From: a virus
IMG/VR virus record: IMGVR_UViG_3300037011_000200
Span: 34,542 to 98,541 of that record
DNA length: 64,000 nucleotides
Direction: 5' to 3' (one strand)
Shown here: in pieces, positions 45,701-51,886 of the stretch
Layout of the letters: every line of letters begins with the position of its first letter
Position numbering within the stretch: the first letter of the stretch is position 1
The notes under the pieces: model-generated
Seen by the model: the letters and a program-made list of their open reading frames with translations, nothing else
Told to the model about the DNA's origin: nothing
Database searches by the model: none
Made by a program: the position numbers and the translations under genes

Positions 45701-46661
45701 ATCTTATAGTAGGGGCTTCACAAATGTTATGTCATCAATGAAAGACAAGCTTCAGGTGTTCACAGAGTTTAGAATGCCTGATCAAGATCCTGCAGCTCTT
45801 ACACGTATATTCGGGGATTTAGTTTCTAGTTTTGGCGGATACTCTGAAAGTCTAAGGAGAATTACACTTCCTGAAGGAATTCCTGAATTTGGTATGGTTA
45901 AGGAGTCTGTGCTAGCCTTTGATCAATCACTTGATCAAGTATCAAAATCCTTGGGAGAGTCACAAATCAGTTCTAAAGGGTTTGAACAGCTCCAACAAAA
46001 TCTTCAAGCGCTTTCCGGAGGAATGAATAACTTTCTCCAGCGAATGATAGAGGGACAAAGTCCTGAACAATTGAGGCAAGCAGCCGTATCTGTTTCAAAA
46101 ACTCTTGAATCAGCTCAAACAAAATTATCCGGATTATCCGGAGCAGCCGCAATACAGCAGGGTGCTCCTGCAATTGCTGCTGCAACGGATTTGGTGAATA
46201 TAAGTTTTAATACAGTTGCTGATAATGCTAAAAATCTTGCTAATATACTTGAAGAGGTGGTACGTGAGATTGGAAGTCGAGGTTCTATACCTATACCTAC
46301 AAGTGGAGTAGTCACTAAGCAGTTTGGTGGTCCCATTCCGGGTTTTGGTGGGGGTGATAAACATCATGTATTAGCTGAGGGTGGAGAATTTGTTATTCGT
46401 AAGGAGATGGTCAGACGATACGGCCAGGATTTGTTCAACGCATATAATGAAGGAAAGATTAAAGCAGATGAACTTGCAGCATGGATGGGGATATCTGCAA
46501 TTAAGTCTGCAGTACAAAAACAAAAGATTCTTGAATCGCCTGTGAAAAGATTCTCACTTGATATTGTAGGTACTCCATTCAAGGGTTTGGCAACAGAAGA
46601 TATGTTAACTCAACTTGAGAAGGGTCTCAAGAGAAAACGTATGGTGGGCCAAAATAAATAA
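30729..46661 (+). CDS. Giant tape measure protein (5310 residues)
   Basis: One uninterrupted frame of 15.9 kb, a quarter of the window. Sequence is almost wholly helical with Gln-, Ala- and Leu-rich repeats. A PhageMin_Tail-like core lies near residues 3000-3200 (VGEVLYQLGSAGLNVNTS, GLSFEELAAALGVLNDNM, GSKAGRSLNQML), then hydrophobic segments near 3735-3785 that may enter the host membrane. The C-terminus has the classic GPIPGFGGGDKHHVLAEGGE with FVIRKE. Tape measures set tail length at roughly 0.15 nm per residue, giving a tail near 0.8 micrometre. Comparable lengths are known from Thermus phages P23-45 and P74-26. Internal duplications occur near residues 4800-5140. Confidence 0.95.
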   Translation: MEQLGIVGSLDISQIKSQVDELNRVLGTLENSFRKVENVFSSVESSLGKVQGASKGLSDTLAGVRTSLSGMGNITQVATQVQKSVQEIQKTATGIKLDFKISDPGKSIKPWIDELQLVEKQVRSVTEKINKETQQTRSRFSDSADEISNFRGAMVATGKGQIPIWNEARTNLQSMVDVLGSYVVNLEKANQRGKLLGKKSLRTEMITGPFQQAQDMLFSFTDMVKGTPVSELFADWEDPLRSFSTSMEKTFGSTKWLTLFQKNFEPFRGTLAELAAVPAQQMSTAFTSLIPESKAMGALFMDIFTAKGPQELEASLRSLRANLAMLMPESAGAKALFMNFQELATLLRTRFLATSFIDFEPVITQALFRVGQLTEEFIQAKAAGRDTSQIVIGLAAAARELASEAQRVGVGIQGFMARAPGAGMETSITRLESAFQEEGLVAQETGNRAQEFFNIIRAGQTSLKQTANEIEKTAAATGKWGELARSTYVDLRRIVSTYQSFGRPTVISGIPESASTSAEKLSSTAAIPRDLKRQVDSLAGAYGLWATADITARQSFQRTGYITLDILRQLYKGFGEVAARPMMPAARVQELQRVRGALEKLLPPMELSKTVSTTAYNSFQFLARGATQFSNLIPKIVERLNASILKTRVDIVDPTAATKAIQPFEALKKVLVGLQGDLQVIAQEITLLYAKGAPSIEAIAQAFMKIRPETLERAFQAVTELQGAGRMLGARAVTGPLDVALAQVKAIGQIPPAFEQAFAKIQPMTTGFLDPEVAKRSMKVFAADLAGMFGGIDVVRSARKNGEQWAVNFTQAVNQGVKPISQFIKEQPGAPIPPEMVQKLQSQMAQAFFSAKLPQLFSGIEESLFTSVGILNRMGPAAEKFRAPLQQAQLDTQRLVELFLKIKFPDLRAGEDVGVLERDFSKLSSKISTDLKASFGGVGETIMGQLAQAYKSLGKLPMGAQLFGLAGNTDQMLRQVFGVFSRLLPTLKTEMLQTFDMPLEMATEFFGKLQQDAIQFRALVSQSAQPLISMKDALAGTANVFERLNMARRLGAPAEVVESIRAEADAFMKDKEQARQLSKQKEELGAAESNVGRLTELAITFLERETKSFSNLGQAANISLGALTSVISKQAGLFKGLTRDMGIKDLLTFEGVVPTGITPEVSKYLQAFYNNVGTNLDKLRQVTDQKIGVWSVGFGKGMNNFASVVKQNAFRLRGVMETVQSSAATGAQFRWEGLFDEPTVLALQKSSGRISSVLKRFQEDLMKFGQGTARRVEFGPVTQSLQQELAFVLNLAESVRQKIAVGEVGTEQLPAVNRLFQYAIQLDGAITALERPYQRMSEVASKGKASFTQLGRTFGSELYKATQEMGRSVTGLKQPIGLIVQKMFGEIFVPENLERITEFRGITEFLGERFPSQVQFALNVAAKRGIPVQKLLQQMIPVNAATLEEAFRNAPDVPRVLLEKMFRPESSLKFQQTAKGVVEQIIRAPMKEGLQRASELMSVDALKSFSQFSLADSILQPARRDLSKLRQVGPEYASQLNQVINYISAVLKTVPTGRRMGGILEQAGFDYSQIQALQAFVRGAQGPLYQLRNILTQAADPLKGISPEKMKLDLGLDRTVMGNLQRAAGDEEKLGKMTQFLSTMYDQAGASLIEFVARQETWSSKSIQDLTELMSFWKGLGEIIRLITQELPKMGTAQGLMGFEFKASDLLTRGAEAGSSFRQGLMQSMDLAAIGGGIGKMLAAIIAKDPEMIFEIMRTGSIRLREELRRLGYEGKGSIGALASSIEKLLPGTTLGPQFFGAYFEANERFFLESDKTTLAIMNIVQGFEQIRPTAAANLVATLERASAALHEADISFRGFGEGLGAHTVEFKAFSDKQRTLIQQYASGMAGAIKSQAALYQADPFERSFVRLIRSEDTLFDQLRNVIQTRGNEIKQVNEQAYKGLTEFISKPISTRTVADIAKVSQMPGLEQFTDIGGLLTKLAGVRRLFENVGQSVKSLQGMKPFEGYVRDAASLEVNMLKVMRTITSSLDRISQGKGMQLNVKESLVELGSLRERLSVITSEMQGWAQASAAGGAQLPYSFELTANSVAKMGRVLENVISVLRALPASGRVTEQSLQRLNDLSKDLWGSLKAVDQITLKDLGAQIEAIFSKAFGEKMGPWLYQGFAKVPAGARTFFGNFQKQLQTEGSNVNVLLQTMSTEFQSIFAKFGGRPQLMLQYFEKATPQMRLLLSQFFEQAGLLTGAGFQSWITQWSQYMGEMNIEEKKGLEKLQKQMLEGLSTFRETKFFPEPKVPTTLFDVAKALRQVGMSLQEIRQISDLGFIKLWGEALTQPFKMIIGQAGEVSVGLGGVFSIIGNKMAVFANSLDAVRQAFLGLRQDSVQVQEGFVAFITLIEKLSAAFRESKVVGSQWGVEIVSQLSVLGTVGKSLSDFTKGAAGIADFPRILREIDFGGLGQQLTTFMTGMGGAAAQTQVPEQFMAPLKSFLGMAKQLNQFAFAAENILKLTQAFSTLQAQLGSSQAVFQSFEGTFQIFRKMFELLPTLSIPMGPAVPAGAIESARNFAQVIAPLASAIRSVQDINFDAAINNINRAATEFKAALEKLFLALEQVPISSQTQKVISFLSRLATAFSKIDWTVNPQVITQQFVSTARAIEKGQQIVEGQVQEGAAQIASAAEKAGDQIKRSGLGSLGDLVEPSLISLFGAGEEPVPEYLRTTSQAYTQTLQGIGERTRMLVTEFAQASGQANIFGETLMQMARGGPSAAFRQMVDDLIMLGPAITQDTTKFNEMRQSLERFLTDVSQMKGVGAQFTELSARIGTPAMMGPSGLVQTLSDTARAIDKVQKAGAETTFLDMMIKSRSKAQELHIQVGGLLNYMQSMGPRLRESLTTGFARREFYSQISDIRRALEQAMTPLRGFVGFPQIRVDMEKMSSDLSRMSSMSTGILTVWDRFSGVIRSARDSFLNLIAYQTRWYLSMQIFWAVFGQMDQVIMNFGKLDTEVRRATRTIRDLNFAVLGVDPALRAMAQVGVESARHIEKIFRTLFMAQIRTTFYNMMRSLGASTQEVGEVLYQLGSAGLNVNTSLAAVVPTLRMIIGSEADTTESTKLVAGAYYLYGDSLQGAMTDTEKFARITDILSASFRDHLVELNEMVTGMGYVITTGKLSGLSFEELAAALGVLNDNMLRGSKAGRSLNQMLVHLAQRTQDVKISLMQVAQQHGAGDVVAEAFKKIEQEAATQGRQVRPFDYLIEAGKILEPVLAKAGLSTENLANQAQIMGIIGSRAYAVLLLKAREYGQALFQLQYTSFGAGEQMSDVMVTGFARAVNRIEGFARSGMGRVFGIFKGTVEGIGGSLVRLEDTTRGVFGTFGLEVNNAKSLISSFLLILSAQAVLKIWGKSLPFFPNIKKTIEDFKNWRATTQETSAAFMNFSRAAFTSTTPIEKLGLLTRQYFEKVPETGRLSSALRGANLQFVALTGNVGALTEQQRVAVQSVTQFGKVLTQVMAGAPIGQMRLYLDQVSQVSAVQQILTTRPFKIQIDTAEAVARLRSGELSIGSFRQKFFELQKEAAKGGIKFPQFMGATFLTSGVEAIRSLSGTYAQFEDVIRGVSKGSIGDFTKFQQVVSDPAAWNQFVTTVKTAAQTGEESMVRLSESIVGINEKGTIPAARAFEAQMARFGVAVQTEAMKSMTWGRYLGEVFKVAFPGLVNLWSGIKNFGATSQRVFSAFVVLIRSATSSMRGLETASALATIRIAGLGAAAKAFAALRAVLAAVTGNLLQLALQIATTLLYAYGFDKALNWWERLTRGVDKYAEEVGQAGAEFQKSVAFMTAPLPQMISYFERVGETLDEMMASDRTFFVKTDSIDNAVAKFSELSMLVQSSTMSEIKILVDTGRLTEANVLLRQSIPEIVKAREEAAKRVFMNFGNFGRDFSIMVMSSKPAINKAMKEISELVYKSLSDAERMKIDPNMLKVKTLNISKIPLDKLTPEVIQWQKVGIKAAEQIAEGAASVFQTGARVLSLMMRIDPSKVGKEFALKFTREIQKTVPLIEGSFQEISREMQQGVFGDPRVIEESLDRITKAFVRTASGKKYIGDLTRAMKDFREEVFETKGMTPERFVFTYLPLLAKESSQEVQQLAKVLDDPLVTDLRKALLLVNAFNKELAVFVAEQTKIQEGASIAWNLQSVADLVDALRDKFETLRQKIELVGAEPVADMKQNIESSFKEIEGKIRGHKNLSLKLDVGLVMTDWAVDFNKAFEGAFTYAPESVLGKWEREFYKTADPLREAFSSAFTEISFWAEDAGRSIEQGLSIPGFDAIVKASQSGLTVLERGQRDWVLDLRHNFHSAELYQEEYIKTLNSLAKSGQLTLSQVSTERIPTVDLGGKGGEGGGETSRLEETKKELQASLKEGLDEAQKLAEAIQKNVRGAIDSTIKRVEALLSALSKVVEVNIKVAESARKMSSGYNLANKLLETTIGYAEKLSEQTNLWAVQLQRLQVGFDVSRIAKQFERVTQAYQGSGPELQIGPEKAAERMGQIIDELNKSVDQSMGNLINAVTRAFDIAAKEDEKYIDKRLKNNLKWSDEISASDDTYYQNQIQEIDKLTSVSETEKERRKAQIQSEIEWSKKVADVRKAKLEAEAERSKELDQEIRTGELVRFMKEIFGKKGELTLDEQGMETALQKLSIKSPELMFALKSYQGTQEAAKNQLEAIATFNESIEKNIRNNLKQAEDQLKELSIIDKSVEKFAIDVGKQLREIAFALKKGKIGNGPGEVFDLMDKLKGTVSIPNIAETSSGTYKLASEETSARALDINMVKESVLAFDQSLDQVSKSLSEGGFEQLQQNLQALSGGMNNFLQRMIEGQSPEQLRQAAVSVRQAAVSVSETLESAQTKLSGAAANNVNMLEEVVRATRSLGTLPYIAETSKPAPKETTLRAFGMTYGKVTFDLNSVGEKIQNGAATIQQGAQVTGQALVDAGQEIERSGVAAAQRIAGVEISTPINQMKTSLTSYSRGFTNVMSSMKDKLQVFTEFRMPDQDPAALTRIFGDLVSSFGGYSESLRRITLPEGIPEFGMVKESVLAFDQSLDQVSKSLGESQISSKGFEQLQQNLQALSGGMNNFLQRMIEGQSPEQLRQAAVSVSKTLESAQTKLSGLSGAAAIQQGAPAIAAATDLVNISFNTVADNAKNLANILEEVVREIGSRGSIPIPTSGVVTKQFGGPIPGFGGGDKHHVLAEGGEFVIRKEMVRRYGQDLFNAYNEGKIKADELAAWMGISAIKSAVQKQKILESPVKRFSLDIVGTPFKGLATEDMLTQLEKGLKRKRMVGQNK
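45120..45340 (+). repeat. Tape-measure internal duplication, copy A
   Basis: Encodes VKESVLAFDQSLDQVSKSL, then GFEQLQQNLQALSGGMNNFL and QRMIEGQSPEQLRQAAVSV. Nearly identical DNA recurs at 45894-46140. Copy A also carries an in-frame 21-base tandem duplication (45284-45304 and 45305-45325), doubling the heptapeptide RQAAVSV. Confidence 0.85.
45894..46140 (+). repeat. Tape-measure internal duplication, copy B
   Basis: Second copy of the module at 45120, with an insertion of about eight codons (GESQISSK) after VSKSL and a single RQAAVSV. The near-identity at DNA level implies a recent event that would lengthen the ruler without disturbing the frame. Confidence 0.85.
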
Positions 46662-47098
46662 TGGAATATCAATTGACTGTAATGGATCCTAGTTTAATCA
46701 TCGATCTCCCAGGAGATATGGTTTTTGAGAATGAGTTTGACTGGTCTGATATAAAAGGGTCTAATGATCGAACTCTTGGTGGTACTCTTATCATTTGGAC
46801 CAATACAGTATTTAAGGGAAGACCGATTGATTTAGTAGCAACAGATAATCGAGGATGGATTTCACGTAGTACTATAGAGAAGCTTTATACTGCTGTTCAA
46901 GCAATGTCAACTATGGAGTTAAAACTTACTTTCACAAGAAGGTTGAAAAGTACAGGAGAACCAGAAACAGTAACTTATAATGTAATGTGGCGGTATAATG
47001 AACCACCTGTTATGGAAGTAAGGCCTTTGATTGCTTCCAGAGTTGAATTAGTAGATGGTGATTATTATACTGGAACACTAAAGTTTGTGGAGGTCTAA
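46661..47098 (+). CDS. Tail protein downstream of the tape measure
   Basis: 145 residues, start overlapping the tape measure stop. Beta-rich (GGTLIIWTNTVFKGRPIDLVA, ETVTYNVMWRYNEPPVME). The ending TGTLKFVEV resembles small distal-tail or baseplate-initiator proteins. Assignment by position and character only. Confidence 0.55.
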   Translation: MEYQLTVMDPSLIIDLPGDMVFENEFDWSDIKGSNDRTLGGTLIIWTNTVFKGRPIDLVATDNRGWISRSTIEKLYTAVQAMSTMELKLTFTRRLKSTGEPETVTYNVMWRYNEPPVMEVRPLIASRVELVDGDYYTGTLKFVEV

Positions 47099-47101
47099 GA
47101 G

Positions 47102-47272
47102 ATGCCAGAGCAAACATTAGTCATTTATGATAACATATTGAAGGCTGAAATCACTTTGTTCTTTGAGGGAGAGAAGAAGGAGAAGGTAACCACTATTGAA
47201 ATAATGTATGGGGAGCCTCAGGATCTCTCAGGATTTTTTAACTTCACCGGTTTAATGAGAGAGGTGAAGTGA
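47102..47272 (+). CDS. Small hypothetical tail-region protein
   Basis: 56 residues from ATG 47102, 3 bases after the previous stop; its stop overlaps the next ATG. Begins MPEQTLVIYDNILKAEITLF and has a Glu/Lys-rich centre. The coupling on both sides supports coding. Function unknown. Confidence 0.6.
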   Translation: MPEQTLVIYDNILKAEITLFFEGEKKEKVTTIEIMYGEPQDLSGFFNFTGLMREVK

Positions 47273-47571
47273 TGGAAAATATAAGAATGATAGAATTGAG
47301 AGATGACAAATCAAAGAGTACTATCAGTTTGATGGTCAATCTTAATGATAAGGTGATTGGTGTAAGAATTCAATTTGATGAGCCACGGAGTATTACTGAC
47401 TTCCTCAATAAGCGGAGATTGGCTCAGGGAGTTCTGGGTTCAGGAGTTATATCAGGATCTAGCGCACAACCTCGTGTAGCTATAAAGACACCGCTGGGAA
47501 TGAGACCTATTGGAGGACGTAGAGTGTTAGCGAGTCCTCCTCAATCAAGGCCTTGCAAAAATTGTCCATAA
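47272..47571 (+). CDS. Hypothetical protein with Pro/Arg-rich tail
   Basis: 99 residues from ATG 47272. A beta N-terminal half (TISLMVNLNDKVIGVRIQF) is followed by a disordered basic tail with PRVAIKTPLGMRPIGGRR and a terminal CKNC. The tail recalls the small protein at 29250. Possibly a tail accessory protein. Confidence 0.55.
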   Translation: MENIRMIELRDDKSKSTISLMVNLNDKVIGVRIQFDEPRSITDFLNKRRLAQGVLGSGVISGSSAQPRVAIKTPLGMRPIGGRRVLASPPQSRPCKNCP

Positions 47572-47586
47572 AGGGAGGGCTGTATT

Positions 47587-49008
47587 ATGGCAGTTGAAAG
47601 ATCAGACATACGATTCGTAAAGAGTGCAACCGTGACAGATACCACCAGCAATGGTGGGAAGATGAGTTATAATTATATTCAGAATCGAGTAAAGTATAAT
47701 TTATTCCCACGTGTCACAAGGCCTGAACGTGTAGCAGGAATTATCAGATATCGCAAGGAGTATATCTGGAACCGAGAGGCGTCAGGTGAAACAGCCTTCG
47801 GTTTACTTACGTATATCATTTTGCCTAGCTTGGCTGATGATCTCTTCCGTATTGCGGAAGCAACTCAAGATGATACACAAGGTGATATCGATGACGATTA
47901 TGATTGGTATGGAGCTGGTAATTTGAATGCTGGCGCTTCAGCAGGAGCAAGTTCCATAAATGTCAACTTTGAGGATGACGACATCGCTCTCAAGAATGGT
48001 GTTTTGCTTGCGATCAATAGTCATTTCTTGATGAGTGAAAATATTGATTCTGCTGTCAAACCTTTCAGTCAGGTGTATTGGAATGGCTCGAAATGGATTG
48101 CGCAGAATGCGCCTACAGAAGATGCTGAAGATGTTTATCCTTATGGGACTTGTATTCAGGTTCTCGGTGGTGGAAAGGGCAACATCTTCTCATATAACTC
48201 TGCTGGAAACCTTGAGTATCATCGTATAGATGATCCTACATACACTGAAAATATGACTCCTGCTCCTACAGGAGGAGTAGTTGCATACACATTGGTTGCA
48301 GCGAACACTCCAGTTTTGGAAGAATCCGTTTCAGTAGAATATTGCTTCTCGAGTGTTATGCATACAGCTACTGATGATGGAGAAGGGCATATCACAGGAA
48401 GTCATATTGTTTCGGGTGCTGTAGTGTATTCTACAGGAAACATGAATATCACTTTTTCTACGAATCCTGATCCTAGTACACAGATCGCGGTGACCTATCA
48501 TGAGAATATCGTTTCATGGGCAGGTACAGTTGCGACTGTGCAACTCGAAGATACCCTACTTAACAACTTTCTTTCTGCGAACACTAAAGTAGGCATGTGC
48601 CTCGAATTGGGAGACTTGGCTCCAATTGTCGAACTTATTTCAGAGGCTTTTGGTGATCCTTCAGGAGACTTTGATGAGTCTTTGGTTACTGGAACTAACA
48701 AAGGTTCCATTGAAGAGACCTGGACCCTTCAGTTCACTTCTGTGAATGCGTTCACTGTAACCGGGGCTGGAGTAGGTGTCATTGGATCTGGGTCTAAGAC
48801 GGTTACATATTCTCCTCTTAACTCGGGTCAGGGAGCTGCTTACTTCTCGATTCCTGCGACAGCATGGAGTGGAACCACACAGGCAGGTGATACTGTAATA
48901 TTCAAGACATATCCTGCAGCTGCTCCCATTTGGTGGAAGGAAATAGTTCCATCAAGTACAAATGCGTTTAGCAACAATGTTGTTATGCTTGAAATTTACG
49001 TTGAGTAA
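47587..49008 (+). CDS. Tail tip structural protein with beta modules
   Basis: 473 residues; ATG 47587 after GGAGGGCTG. N-terminus RSDIRFVKSATVTDTTSNGG and a middle acidic region (DDTQGDIDDDYDWYG) are followed by a module VVYSTGNMNITFSTNPDPS with IAVTYHE. That matches in style the tail-tube inserts at 28022 (YETGKISVKFSSALVAGAVV). C-terminal residues are beta-rich. A baseplate or tail-tip component is likely; no enzymatic motif seen. Confidence 0.6.
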   Translation: MAVERSDIRFVKSATVTDTTSNGGKMSYNYIQNRVKYNLFPRVTRPERVAGIIRYRKEYIWNREASGETAFGLLTYIILPSLADDLFRIAEATQDDTQGDIDDDYDWYGAGNLNAGASAGASSINVNFEDDDIALKNGVLLAINSHFLMSENIDSAVKPFSQVYWNGSKWIAQNAPTEDAEDVYPYGTCIQVLGGGKGNIFSYNSAGNLEYHRIDDPTYTENMTPAPTGGVVAYTLVAANTPVLEESVSVEYCFSSVMHTATDDGEGHITGSHIVSGAVVYSTGNMNITFSTNPDPSTQIAVTYHENIVSWAGTVATVQLEDTLLNNFLSANTKVGMCLELGDLAPIVELISEAFGDPSGDFDESLVTGTNKGSIEETWTLQFTSVNAFTVTGAGVGVIGSGSKTVTYSPLNSGQGAAYFSIPATAWSGTTQAGDTVIFKTYPAAAPIWWKEIVPSSTNAFSNNVVMLEIYVE

Positions 49009-49048
49009 CTATGAGTAATTATCATGTCATTATGTCTATTATTCACGA

Positions 49049-49073
49049 GGGGTAATCCAGGTTGGGTTACCCC
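49049..49073 (+). terminator. Hairpin between tail tip genes
   Basis: GGGGTAA (49049-49055) pairs with TTACCCC (49067-49073); inner bases can extend the stem. No T-run, so attenuation or mRNA processing is as likely as termination. It argues against a start at 49024 for the next gene. Confidence 0.45.
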
Positions 49074-49092
49074 TGCTATACCGGAGGGTCTT

Positions 49093-49524
49093 ATGGAAGT
49101 TAATATTCGTGACGCACAAACTAGGCTGCCTGTTCCTGTTGCGGGCATTGAGTCTGAGAATGGTAAATTTCTCCAATCAGCTGTGATGACTTACAGTCCA
49201 CTTGAGTATACTGTAGTAGCAGACGCTGTATCATCTGAAGAATGGTATTCGCTCGCAGTTAATGTAGAACGCAAGTCAATAGTTATAATGAGGTGTTCAT
49301 TTTCAGATAGTGGAGCGAATGCTGTAATCCGATTTGTCCTTTATGATCAGCCTGGGTTAGCTTTGCCATCTGCTACGTTTACAGTGACTGCCTCAGACTT
49401 GCAACAGGATGGAAGATATCTAGCGCCTATGCAAACGTTCAATGCATATGGTGCGGTTCAGGTTAAGATTTACATTGACTCAATTTCGGCGGGTGATGTG
49501 ACCATTCACTTAGCTGCGGTGTAA
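49093..49524 (+). CDS. Tail tip protein, unknown
   Basis: 143 residues from ATG 49093, chosen because GGAGG (49083-49087) is well placed and the upstream ATG 49024 would translate a hairpin. Beta-rich with a jelly-roll-like alternation (SIVIMRCSFSDSGANAVIRF, AVQVKIYIDSISAGDVTIHL). Likely a tail structural or carbohydrate-binding module; no family recognised. Confidence 0.6.
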   Translation: MEVNIRDAQTRLPVPVAGIESENGKFLQSAVMTYSPLEYTVVADAVSSEEWYSLAVNVERKSIVIMRCSFSDSGANAVIRFVLYDQPGLALPSATFTVTASDLQQDGRYLAPMQTFNAYGAVQVKIYIDSISAGDVTIHLAAV

Positions 49525-49527
49525 GGA

Positions 49528-51879
49528 ATGGGAATTGTATTACTTGGGTATGTTGAGGGTCGAACCTTTGGTGCATGGCGTGGAAATGACATCAAGGAGG
49601 GATATTTCTGGAGTTGCTATCAATGCATAGGTTTTAATGAATATATTGTTCAATACCTTCCTAATATTATTGAGATGATACCAAACCAGGAAGGTATTCA
49701 AGTATCATGTAGGCCCACCTCTTTAGCATCATTGGCAAACTCAATTTTATATACTCCACTTGGAAGTGAATGCATTCACGGATCTTGGAATGTTCTTCAT
49801 AGTCAAATAAATAAGACTGTAATCATCCCTGTTCCATTAGCTCTTAATGGATTTGAATTTCCAAGATTCATAGGTTCAGGAATTAGTAAACAGCCCTCTC
49901 AAGTTTTTAATGTTCCATTAATTGAAGGTGTACTTGTTGAGCAGTTTAATCCTGTTATAATACGAGACTCTGATTTATCATTTACTAATGTAATTCCAAC
50001 GGGATTTGCAGATCGTCCTATAATAGAGTCAAGAGTAAATGATCTTATACTTTCTGTTTCTTTACCTCTCTTTATAACAAGTTCTTTAGCACATTCTGAT
50101 ATCTCAATGATTCAATATATGTCAGGATCTGTAGGAGAATATATTGTAAAGGTTCGAGTAAATGATCTTATTGAAGGGCTGCAGATTTCTCAATGGGTTA
50201 GTTTTGAAGTATTAGATCATCCTGCAACCTTTATTCACGAGTTGGGTTTAGACATAACCAATTTCACTCTACTATTTTCTTTTACTATCCCTTCTGAAAT
50301 TGAGCCTAGAGTTCCCTTCGGTAAGGAAGATTCTGATCCTGCAATATTATGGTATGACCCTCCGCCAGCACCTATTCCATCTATTTTACCGATTCTCAAA
50401 GTTATTCAATTTGATATTCTGATTGATGGCATATCATGTAGGAATAGACTTTCCGGTGCAAGTATCACTCAACAAGAGTCTGACATTTTAACACATGTTG
50501 AATTAGTTTTCAAGGATACTACTTTCTTCAGTCAGTGTAGCATTACTGCAGGATCGGGGCCAGGAACCGAACGAATTACTGTTCGAGTAGGTGAAGATAT
50601 TACTGATCCTAATAGACATACATTATATAAATTTTTACTTGAGGAAAGATCTGCTTCTGAAGCGGGTTTACAGTTTACTGTTTGGGGGAGATCGAAGGCA
50701 GCTATTCTCACAGAACCATTTAGCCCTACAATTACTAAGACTTATGAGAATATGAATGCGAGTACAATTGTGAGTGATCTTGCAGGAAGCATTCCAATAG
50801 TTTGGGGTATTGATGATCATGTGCATTATGAGTTTAACGTTGATGGTTATCCCTTAGATGCGATCCAACAATTGGCTGAAGTGATAGGAGGTGTTGTTAG
50901 AGCAACGCCTGAAGGAAGTCTTGTAGTTCGTCGAAAGTTTCCAGCACGTCCTAGAGATTTGATAAGAGGTGATATTGTTACTGGAAATGTTTTGGATAGG
51001 TACTCAGCTATTGTAGAAGCTGATTATTCCGAGGAGCAACCTCAGTATAATGCAGTTGATGTCTTAGGAGGTGGAAAGTATTCATCTTGGGATTTTTCCA
51101 TAGAAGCTGAGAATGATTGTATCGAACCAGGAACACCTGCTTTCTTTAAGGTGTATCACTCTCCAGGGATTACTATATATAATCCTAACGAATCTGGTGT
51201 TGTAGGGTATCAAGTTTGTACTACAATTTCATTGGCTGAAGTTAACAATCTCAATGTAGTGGAAACTATTACAGATGAATATATCGATATTATAAATGAA
51301 GCTGGAAGTTTGAATCGTGAGTGTTTTAGATTAATTTCTACTGAATGGCATGGGACTCCTAAAGGGTCGCAGTGTATTGAACCTGATGATATAGAAATTA
51401 CGATTACCGGAAAGGATATTTCAGTTCCCAATGTTTTGACAGGCCGTTTAAAGGTAAGCTATGAAACACAATATGACCGATTCAAAATTCAGTATGATCA
51501 GGAAGCTGATATCCTTATAGGTATATTGGCACCTGAACATGAGGGTATTTATATTCGTGTTATCATGCAAGGGACGCCTGGAGATAAGTTAGGACCTGAA
51601 ATTCAAGATGATCTTATAACTAACGAGAATATGGCGGTTCTAAGGGGTCAATCTTTTCTTGATGATATGTACTACCGCAAACATAAGTGGACGCTTAAGA
51701 TTCCTTTCTATCTACCTCAAGGTTTATTTGATGGCAGTATTGTTAGAATGGAAGATGACTTTTGGGGGTTAGTAGGTAATGCTATAATTAGGCAGGCAGA
51801 TATTTCCTTTGACCTAGAAGAGGAAGATGTTCATAAGATCTGGCAGAATTTAGAGGTTCATATGTTTTCTTATCCATGA
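49528..51879 (+). CDS. Tail hub / baseplate protein
   Basis: 783 residues. The N-terminal 250 residues are beta-rich. From about 290 the pattern resembles tail-hub proteins of the gp27/gp44 kind: ILIDGISCRNRLSGASIT, FTVWGRSKAAILTEPFSPT, NASTIVSDLAGSIP, QQLAEVIGGVVRATPEGSLVVRRK. The C-terminal part contains KHKWTLKIPFYL and GSIVRMEDDFWG. It would sit at the tail tip, through which the tape measure and DNA leave. Followed by a small OB-like protein gene, as in many hubs. Confidence 0.65.
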   Translation: MGIVLLGYVEGRTFGAWRGNDIKEGYFWSCYQCIGFNEYIVQYLPNIIEMIPNQEGIQVSCRPTSLASLANSILYTPLGSECIHGSWNVLHSQINKTVIIPVPLALNGFEFPRFIGSGISKQPSQVFNVPLIEGVLVEQFNPVIIRDSDLSFTNVIPTGFADRPIIESRVNDLILSVSLPLFITSSLAHSDISMIQYMSGSVGEYIVKVRVNDLIEGLQISQWVSFEVLDHPATFIHELGLDITNFTLLFSFTIPSEIEPRVPFGKEDSDPAILWYDPPPAPIPSILPILKVIQFDILIDGISCRNRLSGASITQQESDILTHVELVFKDTTFFSQCSITAGSGPGTERITVRVGEDITDPNRHTLYKFLLEERSASEAGLQFTVWGRSKAAILTEPFSPTITKTYENMNASTIVSDLAGSIPIVWGIDDHVHYEFNVDGYPLDAIQQLAEVIGGVVRATPEGSLVVRRKFPARPRDLIRGDIVTGNVLDRYSAIVEADYSEEQPQYNAVDVLGGGKYSSWDFSIEAENDCIEPGTPAFFKVYHSPGITIYNPNESGVVGYQVCTTISLAEVNNLNVVETITDEYIDIINEAGSLNRECFRLISTEWHGTPKGSQCIEPDDIEITITGKDISVPNVLTGRLKVSYETQYDRFKIQYDQEADILIGILAPEHEGIYIRVIMQGTPGDKLGPEIQDDLITNENMAVLRGQSFLDDMYYRKHKWTLKIPFYLPQGLFDGSIVRMEDDFWGLVGNAIIRQADISFDLEEEDVHKIWQNLEVHMFSYP

Positions 51880-51886
51880 GGTTGTT

